This document shows, piece after piece, positions 30,700 through 40,438 of a DNA stretch of 64,000 nt. Made by a program: the position numbers and the translations under genes. This DNA is from Orbaceae bacterium lpD01. Lineage in GTDB: Bacteria; Pseudomonadota; Gammaproteobacteria; Enterobacterales; Orbaceae. The stretch lies in contig CP133959.1 in NCBI GenBank assembly GCA_036251705.1, positions 992,001-1,056,000 of the forward strand. The letters are read 5' to 3'. The notes beneath the pieces were generated by a model that was not told the origin of the DNA, did not search any database, and worked only from the letters and a program-made list of their open reading frames with translations. Within the stretch, counting starts at the first letter, position 1. Every line of letters begins with the position of its first letter.

Positions 30700-31842
30700 T
30701 TATTGACAAAAACGCTGAATGAACTGTTTGAGCAGTAAGTCAGTCGGCTTGATAAAGTCCATATCAAGAAACTCATCGGGTTGATGGGCTTGTTCAATCG
30801 AACCTGGGCCGATAACAATAGTTGGAGTCAATTGATTCAGATAAGGCGCCTCAGTACAATAGTTGACTGTTTCAGCTGGCTGTCCCACTAACGCTTCAAT
30901 CGCTTTGAGTGCCGGTGTATCGGGTTGGCATTCGTAACCTGGAATCGGATCATTTTGATAACTCACCGATAAGCGACCAGGCCACTGGGCTATCACCGGC
31001 GCCAGCTCTTGGCACAATAAGTCATAGAGATTTTCGATCGACATTTCAGGTAAAGGACGAATATCCATCACCAGTTCACAACAGCCACAAATCCGATTTG
31101 CTGAATCGCCACCATGAATACGGCCTAAATTCATGGTTGGATAGGGCACAGCAAAGCTTACATTATGATATTGCTGTTTCAATTTATCCCGTAGCGTTAA
31201 TAACCGGGCGATCACCTGATGCATGATTTCAATCGCATTCACCCCTTTGTCCGGATCGCTTGAATGTCCCGATTTACCGATCACTTTGATCACATTAGCA
31301 ATATGGCCTTTATGGGCGCGAATCGGTACCAGTCCGGTCGGTTCACCAATAATGGCACAGTCAGGCGCCAGGCTGGCTGTTTTGGCAAAATAGATCGCGC
31401 CAGACATGGTCGTCTCTTCGTCGGCAGTGGCCAAGATATGAATGGGCTTTTTAAGCTGAGTTAAATCAATATCCCGTAGTGCTTCTAAAATAAAGGCGAA
31501 GAATCCTTTCATATCAGCGGTACCTAGGCCATATAATTTATTGTCGATTTCGGTTAACTGAAAAGGATTTTTTTGCCATTGCCCCTCATCAAAAGGAACC
31601 GTATCGCTATGACCACTCAGTAATAAGCCACCGCGACCTTCGCCATAACTGGCTAATAAGTTAAATTTATTGCGTGTATTGGGCACAGGGGTGATAGTGA
31701 TACGAAAACCAAGTGCTTCGAACCATTCAGCTAATTGGTTAATCAGTGCCTGGTTACTTTGATCAATCGTCGCATCTGCCGCACTAATTGATGGAATACT
31801 GATGATTTCATTATAAATTTTTAAAAAAGAGGGAATAGTCAT
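30700..31842 (-). CDS. argE: Acetylornithine deacetylase ArgE
   Basis: ArgE removes the acetyl group from N2-acetylornithine to give ornithine. It is 380 residues (E. coli 383), an M20 family metallopeptidase. Metal ligands are seen in [21 protein letters not shown] and IGEPTG, and the catalytic Glu in [11 protein letters not shown]. The dimerisation domain follows [14 protein letters not shown]. It is transcribed away from argCBGH across a 357-base region with ArgR boxes, the same divergent layout as in E. coli. Confidence 0.97.
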   Translation of the reverse strand: MTIPSFLKIYNEIISIPSISAADATIDQSNQALINQLAEWFEALGFRITITPVPNTRNKFNLLASYGEGRGGLLLSGHSDTVPFDEGQWQKNPFQLTEIDNKLYGLGTADMKGFFAFILEALRDIDLTQLKKPIHILATADEETTMSGAIYFAKTASLAPDCAIIGEPTGLVPIRAHKGHIANVIKVIGKSGHSSDPDKGVNAIEIMHQVIARLLTLRDKLKQQYHNVSFAVPYPTMNLGRIHGGDSANRICGCCELVMDIRPLPEMSIENLYDLLCQELAPVIAQWPGRLSVSYQNDPIPGYECQPDTPALKAIEALVGQPAETVNYCTEAPYLNQLTPTIVIGPGSIEQAHQPDEFLDMDFIKPTDLLLKQFIQRFCQ

Positions 31843-31937
31843 CTTAACCTTACCAAAAGAACAAATAATGGCAGATATTAAACAACAAAACCGGCTGAAA
31901 GCATAGTGTTAAAAATAGTAAGACGATTTGTATGATG

Positions 31938-31955
31938 AGTGAATATTTTTTCATT
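31938..31955. promoter_or_regulatory. Putative ARG box upstream of argE
   Basis: TGAATATTTTTTCA at 31940-31953 fits the core of the ArgR operator TGAATWWWWATTCA with one mismatch. It lies about 100 bases before the argE start on the minus strand. No second box at the usual 21-base spacing is clear. Confidence 0.5.
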
Positions 31956-32081
31956 TTTCTGTTTTTGCGGGTTATTGAAATGAGTGTTTATTAACTAATT
32001 AATTATATAAAATTAATCTGGTATTATTATTTAATGGAGACGGTTATTTTGTCTAAAAATTGAGATTGTTCGATGGCTATT

Positions 32082-32120
32082 TTTGAGTTTAAATTCAATT
32101 TAAATGAATAAAAATGCATT
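32082..32120 (+). promoter_or_regulatory. Pair of ARG boxes (ArgR operator) for argCBGH
   Basis: Box 1 core TGAGTTTAAATTCA (32084-32097) and box 2 core TGAATAAAAATGCA (32105-32118) each match TGAATWWWWATTCA with one mismatch. Their centres are 21 bases apart, so two 18-base boxes are separated by three bases, as in E. coli ArgR operators. They lie about 80 bases before argC. Confidence 0.8.
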
Positions 32121-32199
32121 TTGCAATTGAAAGTCAGATAAAAATAACCTATGCTAACTGGCAGTGAAATCATCATGACAGATAAAACAGGACTTTATC

Positions 32200-33210
32200 A
32201 TGTTAAAAGCGTTGATCATTGGCGCGAGTGGTTATGCCGGCGCAGAAATCGCTCGTTATTTAAGTCAGCATCCTGACGTTGAGATTGCCGGTTTACTGGT
32301 TTCTGAGCAGAGTACCGATAAAGGTAAATTATTATCTGACCGTGATTTGTATCCTCAGCTGAAAGGCGTGGTTGATTTACCGCTGCAAGGTACGTCAGAT
32401 TATGCCGCTTTTTCTCAGTCAATTGATATGGTCTTTTTAGCTACAGAGCATCGTGTCAGTCATGATATTGCCCCCCATTTTTTAAAGCAAGGCTGCGTGG
32501 TCTTTGATCTTTCAGCGGCATTTCGCGTGAATCAATCGCCGTTTTATACTGATTATTATGGCTTTGACCATCAGCATCCGCAATGGCTAGCCAAAGCGGT
32601 TTATGGACTGGCAGAATGGCAGGCCGAGGCCATTAAAACGGCGCAGCTTATTGCTGTGCCGGGCTGTTATCCGACTGCGGCACAGTTGGCATTGAAACCG
32701 TTAATTGCCAGACAACTGCTCAATCCTGCCTATTGGCCGGTGATTAATGCGGTCAGTGGTGTGAGTGGCGCAGGCCGAAAAGCCAGTTTAAATAGCAGTT
32801 TTTGTGAGGTCAGCCTGAATGCTTATGGTCTGTTTAACCATCGTCATCAGCCGGAAATTGTCGCGCATTTAGGACAAGAGGTGATCTTCTCCCCCCATCT
32901 TGGTAGTTTTCCGCGCGGCATTCATGAAACGATTACTTGTCAGGTCAAGTCGGGTACAACTGAAAGGGATATTTTGTCGGCCTTTAATCAATGCTATCAC
33001 GCTAAACCATTAGTACGCATCTACCAACAAGGCTGGCCGGCACTCAAATCGGTCATCGGTTTACCCTTCTGTGATATTGGTTTTGCGCTTAAAGATCAGC
33101 ACCTTATTGTGATTGCCGTTGAGGATAATTTATTAAAAGGGGCGGCAGCACAGGCGGTGCAGTGTATGAATATTCGTTTTAATTTTACGGAAACATTATC
33201 CCTGATATAA
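32200..33210 (+). CDS. argC: N-acetyl-gamma-glutamyl-phosphate reductase ArgC
   Basis: ArgC reduces N-acetylglutamyl-5-phosphate with NADPH, the third step of arginine synthesis. It is 336 residues (E. coli 334). The Rossmann loop is [16 protein letters not shown], the catalytic Cys is in [14 protein letters not shown], and GVSGAGRKA and HRHQPEI follow in the catalytic domain. It is the first gene of argC-argB-argG-argH and lies 10 bases before argB. Confidence 0.97.
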   Translation: MLKALIIGASGYAGAEIARYLSQHPDVEIAGLLVSEQSTDKGKLLSDRDLYPQLKGVVDLPLQGTSDYAAFSQSIDMVFLATEHRVSHDIAPHFLKQGCVVFDLSAAFRVNQSPFYTDYYGFDHQHPQWLAKAVYGLAEWQAEAIKTAQLIAVPGCYPTAAQLALKPLIARQLLNPAYWPVINAVSGVSGAGRKASLNSSFCEVSLNAYGLFNHRHQPEIVAHLGQEVIFSPHLGSFPRGIHETITCQVKSGTTERDILSAFNQCYHAKPLVRIYQQGWPALKSVIGLPFCDIGFALKDQHLIVIAVEDNLLKGAAAQAVQCMNIRFNFTETLSLI

Positions 33211-33220
33211 GGAAACTGAT

Positions 33221-33994
33221 ATGACCCCATTAGTGCTTAAGCTGGGTGGTGTATTACTCGATAATACGGTTGCGCTAAATCAACTCTTCAGTGCGATAGC
33301 TATTCATCAGCAGACAATGTACCGTCCACTTGTTATTGTGCACGGCGGCGGCTGTCTGGTCGATGAGCTGCTACAAAAATTAGCGTTACCGATTGTTCGG
33401 CGTAATGGTTTACGGGTCACCCCCAAAGCGCAGCTCGATATTATTGTTGGTGCTTTAGCCGGTAGTGCCAATAAAACCTTATTAGCCGAAGCTAAAAAAC
33501 ATCAGCTGCTGGCGATTGGTTTATGTCTGGCTGATGGCGATAGTGTTGAGGTTAAGCAGATGAGTGAAGCGTTAGGTCATGTTGGTCAGGCTCTGCCGGG
33601 CAATCCTACTTTTATCCGGCAATTGTGGCAGGATGGCTATTTACCAATTATGAGCTCGATTGGTATTACCGATACCGGTGAGATGATGAACGTCAATGCC
33701 GATCATGCGGCGGCAGCCTTGGCTAACACGCTGTCGGCTGATTTAGTCTTATTATCTGATGTGGCTGGTGTGCTTGATGCGCAAAAGCAGAAAATTGCAC
33801 TATTGACCGCTGAGCAGGCAGCACAGCTGATCGCTGAAGGCGTGATTACTGACGGCATGGTGGTGAAAGTGAAAACGGCTTTAGCAGCTGCAAGCCTATT
33901 AAAACGACCAGTCGAGATAGCCAGCTGGCAGCAAACCGAACAGTTTGATGAACTGTTCAAGGGGCAATCTATTGGTACGCGCATAATCGATTGA
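33221..33994 (+). CDS. argB: Acetylglutamate kinase ArgB
   Basis: ArgB phosphorylates N-acetylglutamate with ATP. It is 257 residues (E. coli 258), of the amino acid kinase family. The phosphate-binding KLGGVLLDN and [14 protein letters not shown] are at the N-terminus; [12 protein letters not shown] and [10 protein letters not shown] lie in the ATP half. The short N-terminus, without the helix that arginine-inhibited enzymes carry, fits the E. coli-like form. Confidence 0.97.
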   Translation: MTPLVLKLGGVLLDNTVALNQLFSAIAIHQQTMYRPLVIVHGGGCLVDELLQKLALPIVRRNGLRVTPKAQLDIIVGALAGSANKTLLAEAKKHQLLAIGLCLADGDSVEVKQMSEALGHVGQALPGNPTFIRQLWQDGYLPIMSSIGITDTGEMMNVNADHAAAALANTLSADLVLLSDVAGVLDAQKQKIALLTAEQAAQLIAEGVITDGMVVKVKTALAAASLLKRPVEIASWQQTEQFDELFKGQSIGTRIID

Positions 33995-34090
33995 TATTCG
34001 TCATATCATCTTGTGGGCTTCGCCGTTAGATTAGCGGCGTGATCAAATTAGGGTTATTAATTTTCTCAGTGTGAATCAGAAGGACATCAT

Positions 34091-35311
34091 ATGAAACAGA
34101 GTGGTATTAAGAAAGTAGTACTGGCATATTCAGGTGGATTAGATACGTCGGCGATTATTCCTTGGCTTAAAGAGAATTATGCCGGTTGTGAGGTGATTGC
34201 TTTTGTCGCTAACGTTGGACAAGATGCTAATGAGCTGATTGATGTCGAGAAAAAAGCGCTGGCTTCTGGCGCCAGTGCTTGTTATATCGCTGATCTTCGA
34301 GAAGAGTTTGTTAAAGATTATGTCTATCCTGTGCTCAAAACCGGCGCGCTATATGAAGGCAAGTATCTGTTAGGGACTTCCATGGCGCGTCCGATTATCG
34401 CTAAAGCACAGGTTGAGCTGGCGCTGAAAGTCGGGGCCGATGCGTTATGTCATGGCGCAACCGGTAAAGGTAACGACCAAGTCCGCTTTGAAACAACTTA
34501 TACCGCTTTAGCCCCGCAGCTCAAAGTGATCGCACCATGGCGTGAATGGAATTTAAGATCACGTGAGGCGTTACTTAACTATCTCAAGGAGCGAAATATC
34601 CCGACCACGGCGACGCTGGAGAAAATTTATAGTCGTGATGAGAATGCCTGGCATATTTCGACTGAAGGGGGGGTTTTAGAGAGCACCTGGAATTCGGCTA
34701 ATGATGACTGTTGGGCATGGACAGTGGCGCCGGAAGCCGCACCAGAACAAGCGGAACTGGTGACGATTGGTATTGAAAAAGGTGAGGTGGTTGCGGTTAA
34801 TGGCCAACAACTATCACCTTATCATTGTGTTACAACTTTAAATAAAATTGGCGCTAAACATGGCATTGGCCGGGTTGATATCATTGAGAACCGTTTAGTC
34901 GGCATAAAATCGCGTGGCTGTTATGAAACGCCAGGCGGGACGATTATCATGGAAGCGTTGCGCGGTTTAGAGCAGCTAATTTTAGATCGCGATAGCTTCA
35001 AGTGGCGCGAGCAGCTCGGTTTAGAGATGTCCTATGTGGTGTATGATGGGCGTTGGTTTGCGCCTTACCGCCTTTCTCTACAGGCTGCCGCTGACGTTCT
35101 CGCCGAGTCAGTGAATGGTGAAGTTATCATCAAACTCTATAAAGGCAATGCCACAGCTATTCAAAAACGCTCAGAAAATAGCTTATATAGCGAAGCGTTT
35201 GCCACCTTCGGTGAAGATGAAGTGTATGATCATAGCCATGCGGGTGGTTTTATTCGGTTATTTTCGTTGTCGTCCCGTATTCGCGCAATCAATGAAGAAA
35301 AGAAAAAATGA
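34091..35311 (+). CDS. argG: Argininosuccinate synthase ArgG (short, type I form)
   Basis: ArgG joins citrulline and aspartate with ATP. It is 406 residues, the common ~400-residue form, not the ~447-residue E. coli form. The PP-loop is [17 protein letters not shown] (about residues 10-26), with STEGGVLE and [14 protein letters not shown] in the synthetase body. It lies in the arg operon between argB and argH, as in Vibrio-like bacteria. A 96-base gap before it contains a weak GC hairpin near 34021-34039 but no clear promoter. Confidence 0.96.
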   Translation: MKQSGIKKVVLAYSGGLDTSAIIPWLKENYAGCEVIAFVANVGQDANELIDVEKKALASGASACYIADLREEFVKDYVYPVLKTGALYEGKYLLGTSMARPIIAKAQVELALKVGADALCHGATGKGNDQVRFETTYTALAPQLKVIAPWREWNLRSREALLNYLKERNIPTTATLEKIYSRDENAWHISTEGGVLESTWNSANDDCWAWTVAPEAAPEQAELVTIGIEKGEVVAVNGQQLSPYHCVTTLNKIGAKHGIGRVDIIENRLVGIKSRGCYETPGGTIIMEALRGLEQLILDRDSFKWREQLGLEMSYVVYDGRWFAPYRLSLQAAADVLAESVNGEVIIKLYKGNATAIQKRSENSLYSEAFATFGEDEVYDHSHAGGFIRLFSLSSRIRAINEEKKK

Positions 35312-35358
35312 TTGGCTAAATAGCGTTGGCTGATTATAATCTAAAAATTGAGATTGTA

Positions 35359-35385
35359 TCGGGGCGGTTTTCCGCCCTGATTTGT
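35359..35385 (+). terminator. Possible attenuating hairpin between argG and argH
   Basis: GGGCGG/CCGCCC with a T-rich loop is followed by TGATTTGTTT. The stem is strong and the T-tract imperfect. It may lower read-through into argH. Confidence 0.4.
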
Positions 35386-35428
35386 TTATGACTAATTGAT
35401 ATTGAAATAACTATTTTTGGGGTTAAAT

Positions 35429-36808
35429 ATGGCATTATGGGGCGGGCGTTTTACTCAAGCAGCAGACCAACGTTTTAAACAGTTTAATGACTCATTACGT
35501 TTTGATTACCGCTTAGCTCAGCAAGATATTATCGGTTCGATTGCCTGGTCTAAAGCGCTGGTAACGGTTAATGTCTTAACGCAGCAAGAACAGCAGACAT
35601 TAGCGCTGGCGCTGGAAACCTTACTTAAAAAAGTGACGGCGGATCCTCAGCAGATCTTAGCGAGCGACGCGGAAGATATTCATAGTTGGGTTGAGCAGCA
35701 GTTAATTGAGCAAGTCGGTGATCTGGGTAAAAAACTGCATACTGGACGCAGCCGTAATGATCAGGTCGCCACCGATTTAAAACTCTGGTGCAAACATCAG
35801 GTGCCGGTATTACTCCATACACTTAATACGCTACGGCAGCAACTGGTGGTCACCGCAGAAAAATATCAAGATGCGGTGATGCCGGGTTATACCCATTTGC
35901 AACGTGCCCAGCCTGTCACTTTTGCTCATTGGTGCTTGGCTTATTTTGAAATGCTTAGCCGTGATATCACGCGTTTACAAGATGCGCTTGCCCGCTTAGA
36001 TGTGAGCCCGCTAGGTTGTGGCGCCTTAGCCGGTACTGCTTATCCGATTGATCGTGAACAGTTAGCCGATTGGCTTGGTTTTGCCCGTGCAACCAATAAT
36101 AGTCTAGATACGGTTTCCGATCGCGATCATGTAATGGAGCTGCTGGCGGCGGCGGCGATTGGCATGAATCACTTATCACGCTTTGCCGAAGATCTGATTA
36201 TTTTTAACAGTGGTGAAGCCAACTTTGTTGAACTCTCTGACAAAGTCACCTCGGGCTCATCTTTAATGCCACAAAAGAAAAATCCTGATGCACTCGAGCT
36301 GATTCGCGGCAAAACTGGCCGTGTTTTTGGTGCGCTCAGTGGAGCAATGATGACCTTTAAGAGCTTGCCATTAGCCTATAATAAAGATATGCAAGAGGAT
36401 AAAGAGTCGTTATTTGATGCTCTTGATACTTGGCATGACTGTTTAGATATGGCTGCTTTAGTGCTTGAAGGTCTTGAGATCAATTATGCCCGATGCTGTG
36501 AGGCCGCTCAGCAAGGTTATGCTAATGCGACTGAGTTGGCTGATTATTTGGTGGCCAAAGGTGTGCCTTTCCGCGAAGCGCATCATATTGTTGGCGCCGC
36601 TGTGGTGGGAGCTATCGCGAAACAGAGAGCATTAGAAGCATTAACGCTCACCGAATTAAAGGTTTTTTCACCGGTGATTGAGGAAGATGTTTATCCAATT
36701 CTATCGCTTGAGTCTTGTTTGGCAAAACGCAATGCGAAAGGCGGCGTTGCCGCTTCGCAAGTAAAACTCGCGATAGAGGATGCCAAAAAAGCATTGAGCA
36801 CCATGTAA
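35429..36808 (+). CDS. argH: Argininosuccinate lyase ArgH
   Basis: ArgH splits argininosuccinate into arginine and fumarate. It is 459 residues from ATG 35429 (start [11 protein letters not shown]. coli 457). It is a fumarase/aspartase superfamily enzyme with the signature [12 protein letters not shown] near residue 275, and [17 protein letters not shown] and TPHLQ-like [15 protein letters not shown] in the active site. A slightly longer frame from 35417 uses TTG without need. It is the last gene of the arg cluster. Confidence 0.97.
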   Translation: MALWGGRFTQAADQRFKQFNDSLRFDYRLAQQDIIGSIAWSKALVTVNVLTQQEQQTLALALETLLKKVTADPQQILASDAEDIHSWVEQQLIEQVGDLGKKLHTGRSRNDQVATDLKLWCKHQVPVLLHTLNTLRQQLVVTAEKYQDAVMPGYTHLQRAQPVTFAHWCLAYFEMLSRDITRLQDALARLDVSPLGCGALAGTAYPIDREQLADWLGFARATNNSLDTVSDRDHVMELLAAAAIGMNHLSRFAEDLIIFNSGEANFVELSDKVTSGSSLMPQKKNPDALELIRGKTGRVFGALSGAMMTFKSLPLAYNKDMQEDKESLFDALDTWHDCLDMAALVLEGLEINYARCCEAAQQGYANATELADYLVAKGVPFREAHHIVGAAVVGAIAKQRALEALTLTELKVFSPVIEEDVYPILSLESCLAKRNAKGGVAASQVKLAIEDAKKALSTM

Positions 36809-36833
36809 TTTAAGTTTGGTTCTACCTCTAGAT

Positions 36834-36879
36834 TAAAAGGCCTATCCCGCAACGGTGTACCGATGGATAGGCTTTTTTG
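36834..36879. terminator. Intrinsic terminator of argH
   Basis: The stem GCCTATCC/GGATAGGC (36840-36847 and 36865-36872) with a 17-base loop is followed by six T. A-rich sequence on the left may let it serve yjiA from the other side too. Confidence 0.8.
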
Positions 36880-36912
36880 TACCCAACTAGTTGAGTATCT
36901 ATGTTTTTGTGC

Positions 36913-37947
36913 TTAAGCCTCAGTGTCTAAAAACTGTTGATAGAGCCGCTCAAAAGGGAGCTTGCGGCTGATGACAACGAAACGCGATTGCGGCACTTCA
37001 TCTGCTTGCCATAATGCAGCATAATCAAATCCTACCACTTTATGTACGCCCTGTACGATAAGCTTGGCCGGATTATCTTTAATCGCCAGTACGCCTTTAT
37101 AACGCAACATATCATTACCGTATTGTTCAATCAGCGTCTCGACAAAGGCGCCAATTGTTTTGATATCAAGTTCTCCAGCTTCAAAAAGATAAGAGCGGAT
37201 GTCATCATTATAGGATAAATGCTGACTCGTGGGCTGTTGGATCAATGGTTGATAATGGGTTGATTGCGGACGCTGAGCATCGATAACAAAAAAACCTTTA
37301 TTCATCTCAAGCTCATCGGTCAGTTCAAAGGCATGAATATCCAGCCAGGCCGCTTTGGGGATTTCACCTTTTACCGCGACAAACAGCGTTGCTTTACGAT
37401 TAATTGTCGCGAGCCGGTGGAGGACAGTCTCTTTTTGGGCGGTGCTAATACGATCAGTTTTGGTGAGTATCAGTCTGTCGGCAAAGCCAATTTGCGAATG
37501 CGCAACACGATGTTCATCCAGTTGTTTGAGAATATGTTCACTATCAACCAGGGTAATAATGCCATCGATCTCAAAGGTCTCGCGGATTAAGGTATCAATA
37601 AAAAAGGTTTGCAGGATGGGCGCCGGATCGGCCAGTCCGGTTGTTTCGATAATCAGACGATCAAAGTGCAGTGTGCCGGCTAACCTACGTTGATTGAGCT
37701 GGTGAAGTGCCGTGGTTAATTCGCCCTGAACACTACAGCAGATACAGCCATTAGTCATCTCCAGCACTTCAATATTTTGAGCCGAAGGGAACAGTTGGCT
37801 GTCGATATTGGTTGGACCAAACTCATTTTCAATAATCAGAATTTTTTCTGTTTTATCTTGTGTTAGCAAGTAGTTAATCAAGGTGGTTTTGCCGGCACCT
37901 AAAAAGCCGGTTAAAATGGTGACAGGTAATAGGGCTTGAGTCGTCAT
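36913..37947 (-). CDS. yjiA: G3E-family GTPase, YjiA/CobW type
   Basis: This 344-residue protein is a SIMIBI GTPase of the COG0523 group, which are metal chaperones or metal-related factors. Walker A is TGFLGAGKTTL, and the metal-binding CxCC motif is in NGCICCS. IIETTGLADPAP is the switch II region and LTKTD the base-specific motif. The C-terminal CobW domain has LRYKGVL and VQGVHKVV. It reads like E. coli YjiA (318) and sits downstream of yjiX as in E. coli. The metal is unknown. Confidence 0.88.
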   Translation of the reverse strand: MTTQALLPVTILTGFLGAGKTTLINYLLTQDKTEKILIIENEFGPTNIDSQLFPSAQNIEVLEMTNGCICCSVQGELTTALHQLNQRRLAGTLHFDRLIIETTGLADPAPILQTFFIDTLIRETFEIDGIITLVDSEHILKQLDEHRVAHSQIGFADRLILTKTDRISTAQKETVLHRLATINRKATLFVAVKGEIPKAAWLDIHAFELTDELEMNKGFFVIDAQRPQSTHYQPLIQQPTSQHLSYNDDIRSYLFEAGELDIKTIGAFVETLIEQYGNDMLRYKGVLAIKDNPAKLIVQGVHKVVGFDYAALWQADEVPQSRFVVISRKLPFERLYQQFLDTEA

Positions 37948-38140
37948 AGGCTCACCTAATATGGATTGTTGTGATGATTAATGGTTATTGTTGTCGGATT
38001 GATCATTGGGTCGTTGTTTATGATGGCAGATAACTATCTCAGTATAACTATCGGTATATAACTAGCAGCACAAACCAACAGACGATATCAGTCGACTCAT
38101 GTTCAGTATCGAAATATTCAGCACATTGAAGTCCAGCAAA

Positions 38141-38347
38141 TTAACAGCAACGCGTACCATCTTTACCACTATAACGCGCATCCTGACGCTCTCTGAAAAA
38201 CGCTTCATAAGTCATGGGTGTTTGCTCGGGATGGTTAAGTTTGATATGTTGAACATAGGTATCATAGTCTGGAATACCGACCATTAATTTAGCTGCTTGT
38301 CCTAAATATTTACCCGCTTTGGCTAAGTTTTCAAACATATTATTCAA
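38141..38347 (-). CDS. yjiX: Small YbdD/YjiX-family protein
   Basis: This 68-residue protein ([20 protein letters not shown] at the start) is nearly identical in layout to E. coli YbdD and YjiX, with [28 protein letters not shown] and the C-terminal CC. The family (DUF466) is always small and normally follows a CstA-type pyruvate/peptide carrier gene. Here no such carrier is present; yjiA follows on the same strand after a 190-base gap. The function is not established. Confidence 0.92.
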   Translation of the reverse strand: MNNMFENLAKAGKYLGQAAKLMVGIPDYDTYVQHIKLNHPEQTPMTYEAFFRERQDARYSGKDGTRCC

Positions 38348-38672
38348 CCTTTTATAAGTTTTATTATCGTATCATGATATCAATCTATCCTTTATTATTC
38401 TTTTATTGTACAGGAATAATGGGATATGAACAGTGGGTTTTTAGCCAAAATAAAACCGTCTGACTAGGGATAAACAAAACTAGCAACGGGTCATCGATAA
38501 AGTTATTGTTAGGTCTGGTATCGATGTTGCATGGAGGAGTATTAACCCGATTAATATCAGATAATAAACGTATCACAAAAATAATTTTGTGATATTTCTA
38601 ATGATATCGATTGGAAAAAACTATATAATCCATCGTTAGGAAATACATTGCTACCGTTTTTGAGGACAGATT
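38348..38672. other. Divergent intergenic region, yjiX to oxyR
   Basis: No gene is seen in these 325 bases. TATAAT at 38624-38629 is a likely oxyR -10 box. A perfect 10-bp inverted repeat lies about 30 bases upstream of it (separate entry). A canonical OxyR site (spaced ATAG/CTAT elements) was not found. Confidence 0.45.
38571..38594. promoter_or_regulatory. Perfect inverted repeat upstream of oxyR (possible operator)
   Basis: TATCACAAAA and TTTTGTGATA are separated by ATAA. The 24-base element is a perfect dyad close upstream of the likely oxyR -10 box, and no T-run follows, so it looks like a protein-binding site rather than a terminator. I cannot name the regulator. Confidence 0.5.
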
Positions 38673-39587
38673 ATGAACATTCGTGATTTAGAATACTTTG
38701 TTGCGCTTGCCGAATATCGCCATTTTAGAAAAGCTGCTGATGCTTGTAATGTCAGCCAACCCACATTAAGTGGCCAGGTTCGTAAATTAGAAGATGAACT
38801 GGGTGTGATGCTGCTTGAGCGTACGAGTCGAAAAGTCCTTTTTACCCAGACCGGTTTAATGCTGGTTGAGCAAGCACGTGAAGTGCTGCGTAATGTACAA
38901 ATTTTTCGAGAAATGGCCAGTAAGCAGGGCGAGGATATGTCAGGACCGATGCATATCGGTTTGATTCCAACGGTAGCCCCCTATTTACTGCCTTATATCA
39001 TTACCTTACTACATGATGCGTTCCCGCAACTTGAACTCTATTTACATGAAGCACAAACCAATGTCATCGTATCGCAACTGGAACAAGGTAAACTGGATTG
39101 TGCGATTTTAGCCGCGGTTAAAGAGACCGATCCGTTTATTAAAATTCCGTTGTTTGATGAGCCGATGTGTTTAGCCGCGCATGTTGATAATCGCTTAGCT
39201 AAAGAAAAAGTGGTCAAACTTTCCGAACTCAGAGGTGAAAAATTCTTGATGTTAGAAGATGGCCACTGTTTACGTGATCATGCGATGGGATACTGTTTCC
39301 AGGCCGGCATCGATGAAGATAAACGTTTTCGGGCAACCAGCCTTGAAACATTACGCAGTATGATTTCAGCTGGCCGCGGTATTACCCTGTTTCCAGAATT
39401 AGCGGCACCGATTGACCGTGTGCGTGATAATGTGGTGTATATCCCTTGTACTGATCCGGTACCGATGCGTTCAATTGAGTTGATTTACCGTCCTGGCTCA
39501 CCACTGCGTTCACGTTACGAACAGATCGCCAAGAAAGTGAAAGAGACCATGCCGGCGGTATTGGCAAAACGAAATATCAATGCATGA
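38673..39587 (+). CDS. oxyR: Hydrogen peroxide sensor OxyR
   Basis: OxyR is a LysR-family activator that senses peroxide through a disulfide. It is 304 residues (E. coli 305). The N-terminal winged helix shows [22 protein letters not shown] and [14 protein letters not shown]. The redox pair falls at exactly C199 and C208 in [14 protein letters not shown]. The stop overlaps the fabR start by four bases, so the two are co-translated. In E. coli sthA lies between oxyR and fabR; here it is absent. Confidence 0.97.
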   Translation: MNIRDLEYFVALAEYRHFRKAADACNVSQPTLSGQVRKLEDELGVMLLERTSRKVLFTQTGLMLVEQAREVLRNVQIFREMASKQGEDMSGPMHIGLIPTVAPYLLPYIITLLHDAFPQLELYLHEAQTNVIVSQLEQGKLDCAILAAVKETDPFIKIPLFDEPMCLAAHVDNRLAKEKVVKLSELRGEKFLMLEDGHCLRDHAMGYCFQAGIDEDKRFRATSLETLRSMISAGRGITLFPELAAPIDRVRDNVVYIPCTDPVPMRSIELIYRPGSPLRSRYEQIAKKVKETMPAVLAKRNINA

Positions 39588-40252
39588 AAAACCTAGTCGC
39601 TAAATCAGCGGTATCAACCACCGGGATTCGAGCGTTACAAAAAGAGCGTACCCGCCGTTCATTGATTGATGCCGCTTTCAACCAGCTCAATGCCGAGCAA
39701 GGTTTTGCCAGTTTAAGTCTACGTGAAGTGGCCAGAGAAGCGGGAATTGCGCCGACCTCATTTTATCGCCATTTTCGGGATATGGATGAGCTGGGATTAG
39801 CCATGGTTGATGAGAGCGGATTAACCTTAAGACAGTTAATGCGTCAGGCGCGTAAACGGATAGAGAAAGGGGGCAGTGTGATTCAAACCTCCATCACCAC
39901 ATTTATTGAGTTTATCGATAAAAATCCGAAGATATTTTTATTACTGTTACGTGAAAAAGCCGGGACTTCAGCGGCTTTTCGTAATGCCATCGATCGTGAA
40001 ATTCAGCATTTTATTGCCGAATTGGCGGATTATCTGGATAGTGCCAATAATATGCCGCGCCGGGTTAATGAGTCTCAAGCCGAAGCGATGGTGACAATAG
40101 CCTTTAATAGTGGTGCAGAAGCGTTGGAGTTTGATGCCAACAAGCGACAAAAACTCATCGATAAGTTAATCTTTCAATTAAGAATGGTATCGCGCGGCGC
40201 TTACTATCTCTATCGCAGAGAGCAAGAAAAAGCCCTTCATCATCACGCTTGA
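39584..40252 (+). CDS. fabR: Fatty acid repressor FabR
   Basis: FabR is a TetR-family repressor of fabA and fabB that senses the balance of unsaturated and saturated acyl chains. It is 222 residues. The helix-turn-helix is in [30 protein letters not shown] near residues 40-70. The C-terminal ligand domain ends in a basic tail. It overlaps oxyR by ATGA. No fab gene is nearby. Confidence 0.92.
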   Translation: MKNLVAKSAVSTTGIRALQKERTRRSLIDAAFNQLNAEQGFASLSLREVAREAGIAPTSFYRHFRDMDELGLAMVDESGLTLRQLMRQARKRIEKGGSVIQTSITTFIEFIDKNPKIFLLLLREKAGTSAAFRNAIDREIQHFIAELADYLDSANNMPRRVNESQAEAMVTIAFNSGAEALEFDANKRQKLIDKLIFQLRMVSRGAYYLYRREQEKALHHHA

Positions 40253-40343
40253 CCTTCAGATTGCGTCTTTATCGTTCATTTCATTGATATTTTTCGCCAA
40301 TCCACCGCGCTACAGCTGCCGTTTTTGTTCGATATACACCTCT

Positions 40344-40438
40344 TAAGCGATAGCATATTGCAATACGCTCGAGATGTGTGTTGCTCATACACATCTCTAT
40401 TTCTCACTAGCCTCGAGCATATGCAGCTTGAGCGCTTA
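40344..40438. repeat. Long imperfect inverted repeat with an inner hairpin
   Basis: The outer arms TAAGCG...GCTCGAG (40344-40373) and CTCGAGC...CGCTTA (40412-40438) are mutually complementary at both ends with a mismatched middle. Between them GAGATGTGT (40371-40379) and ACACATCTC (40389-40397) form a 9-bp inner hairpin. The right arm includes the antiporter stop codon. It may be a processed or terminator-like RNA structure, but it lacks a T-run. Confidence 0.6.

Noticed and set aside
35340-35428. ArgR box before argH
   Set aside because: Only loose matches to TGAAT/ATTCA with several mismatches and no 21-base partner.
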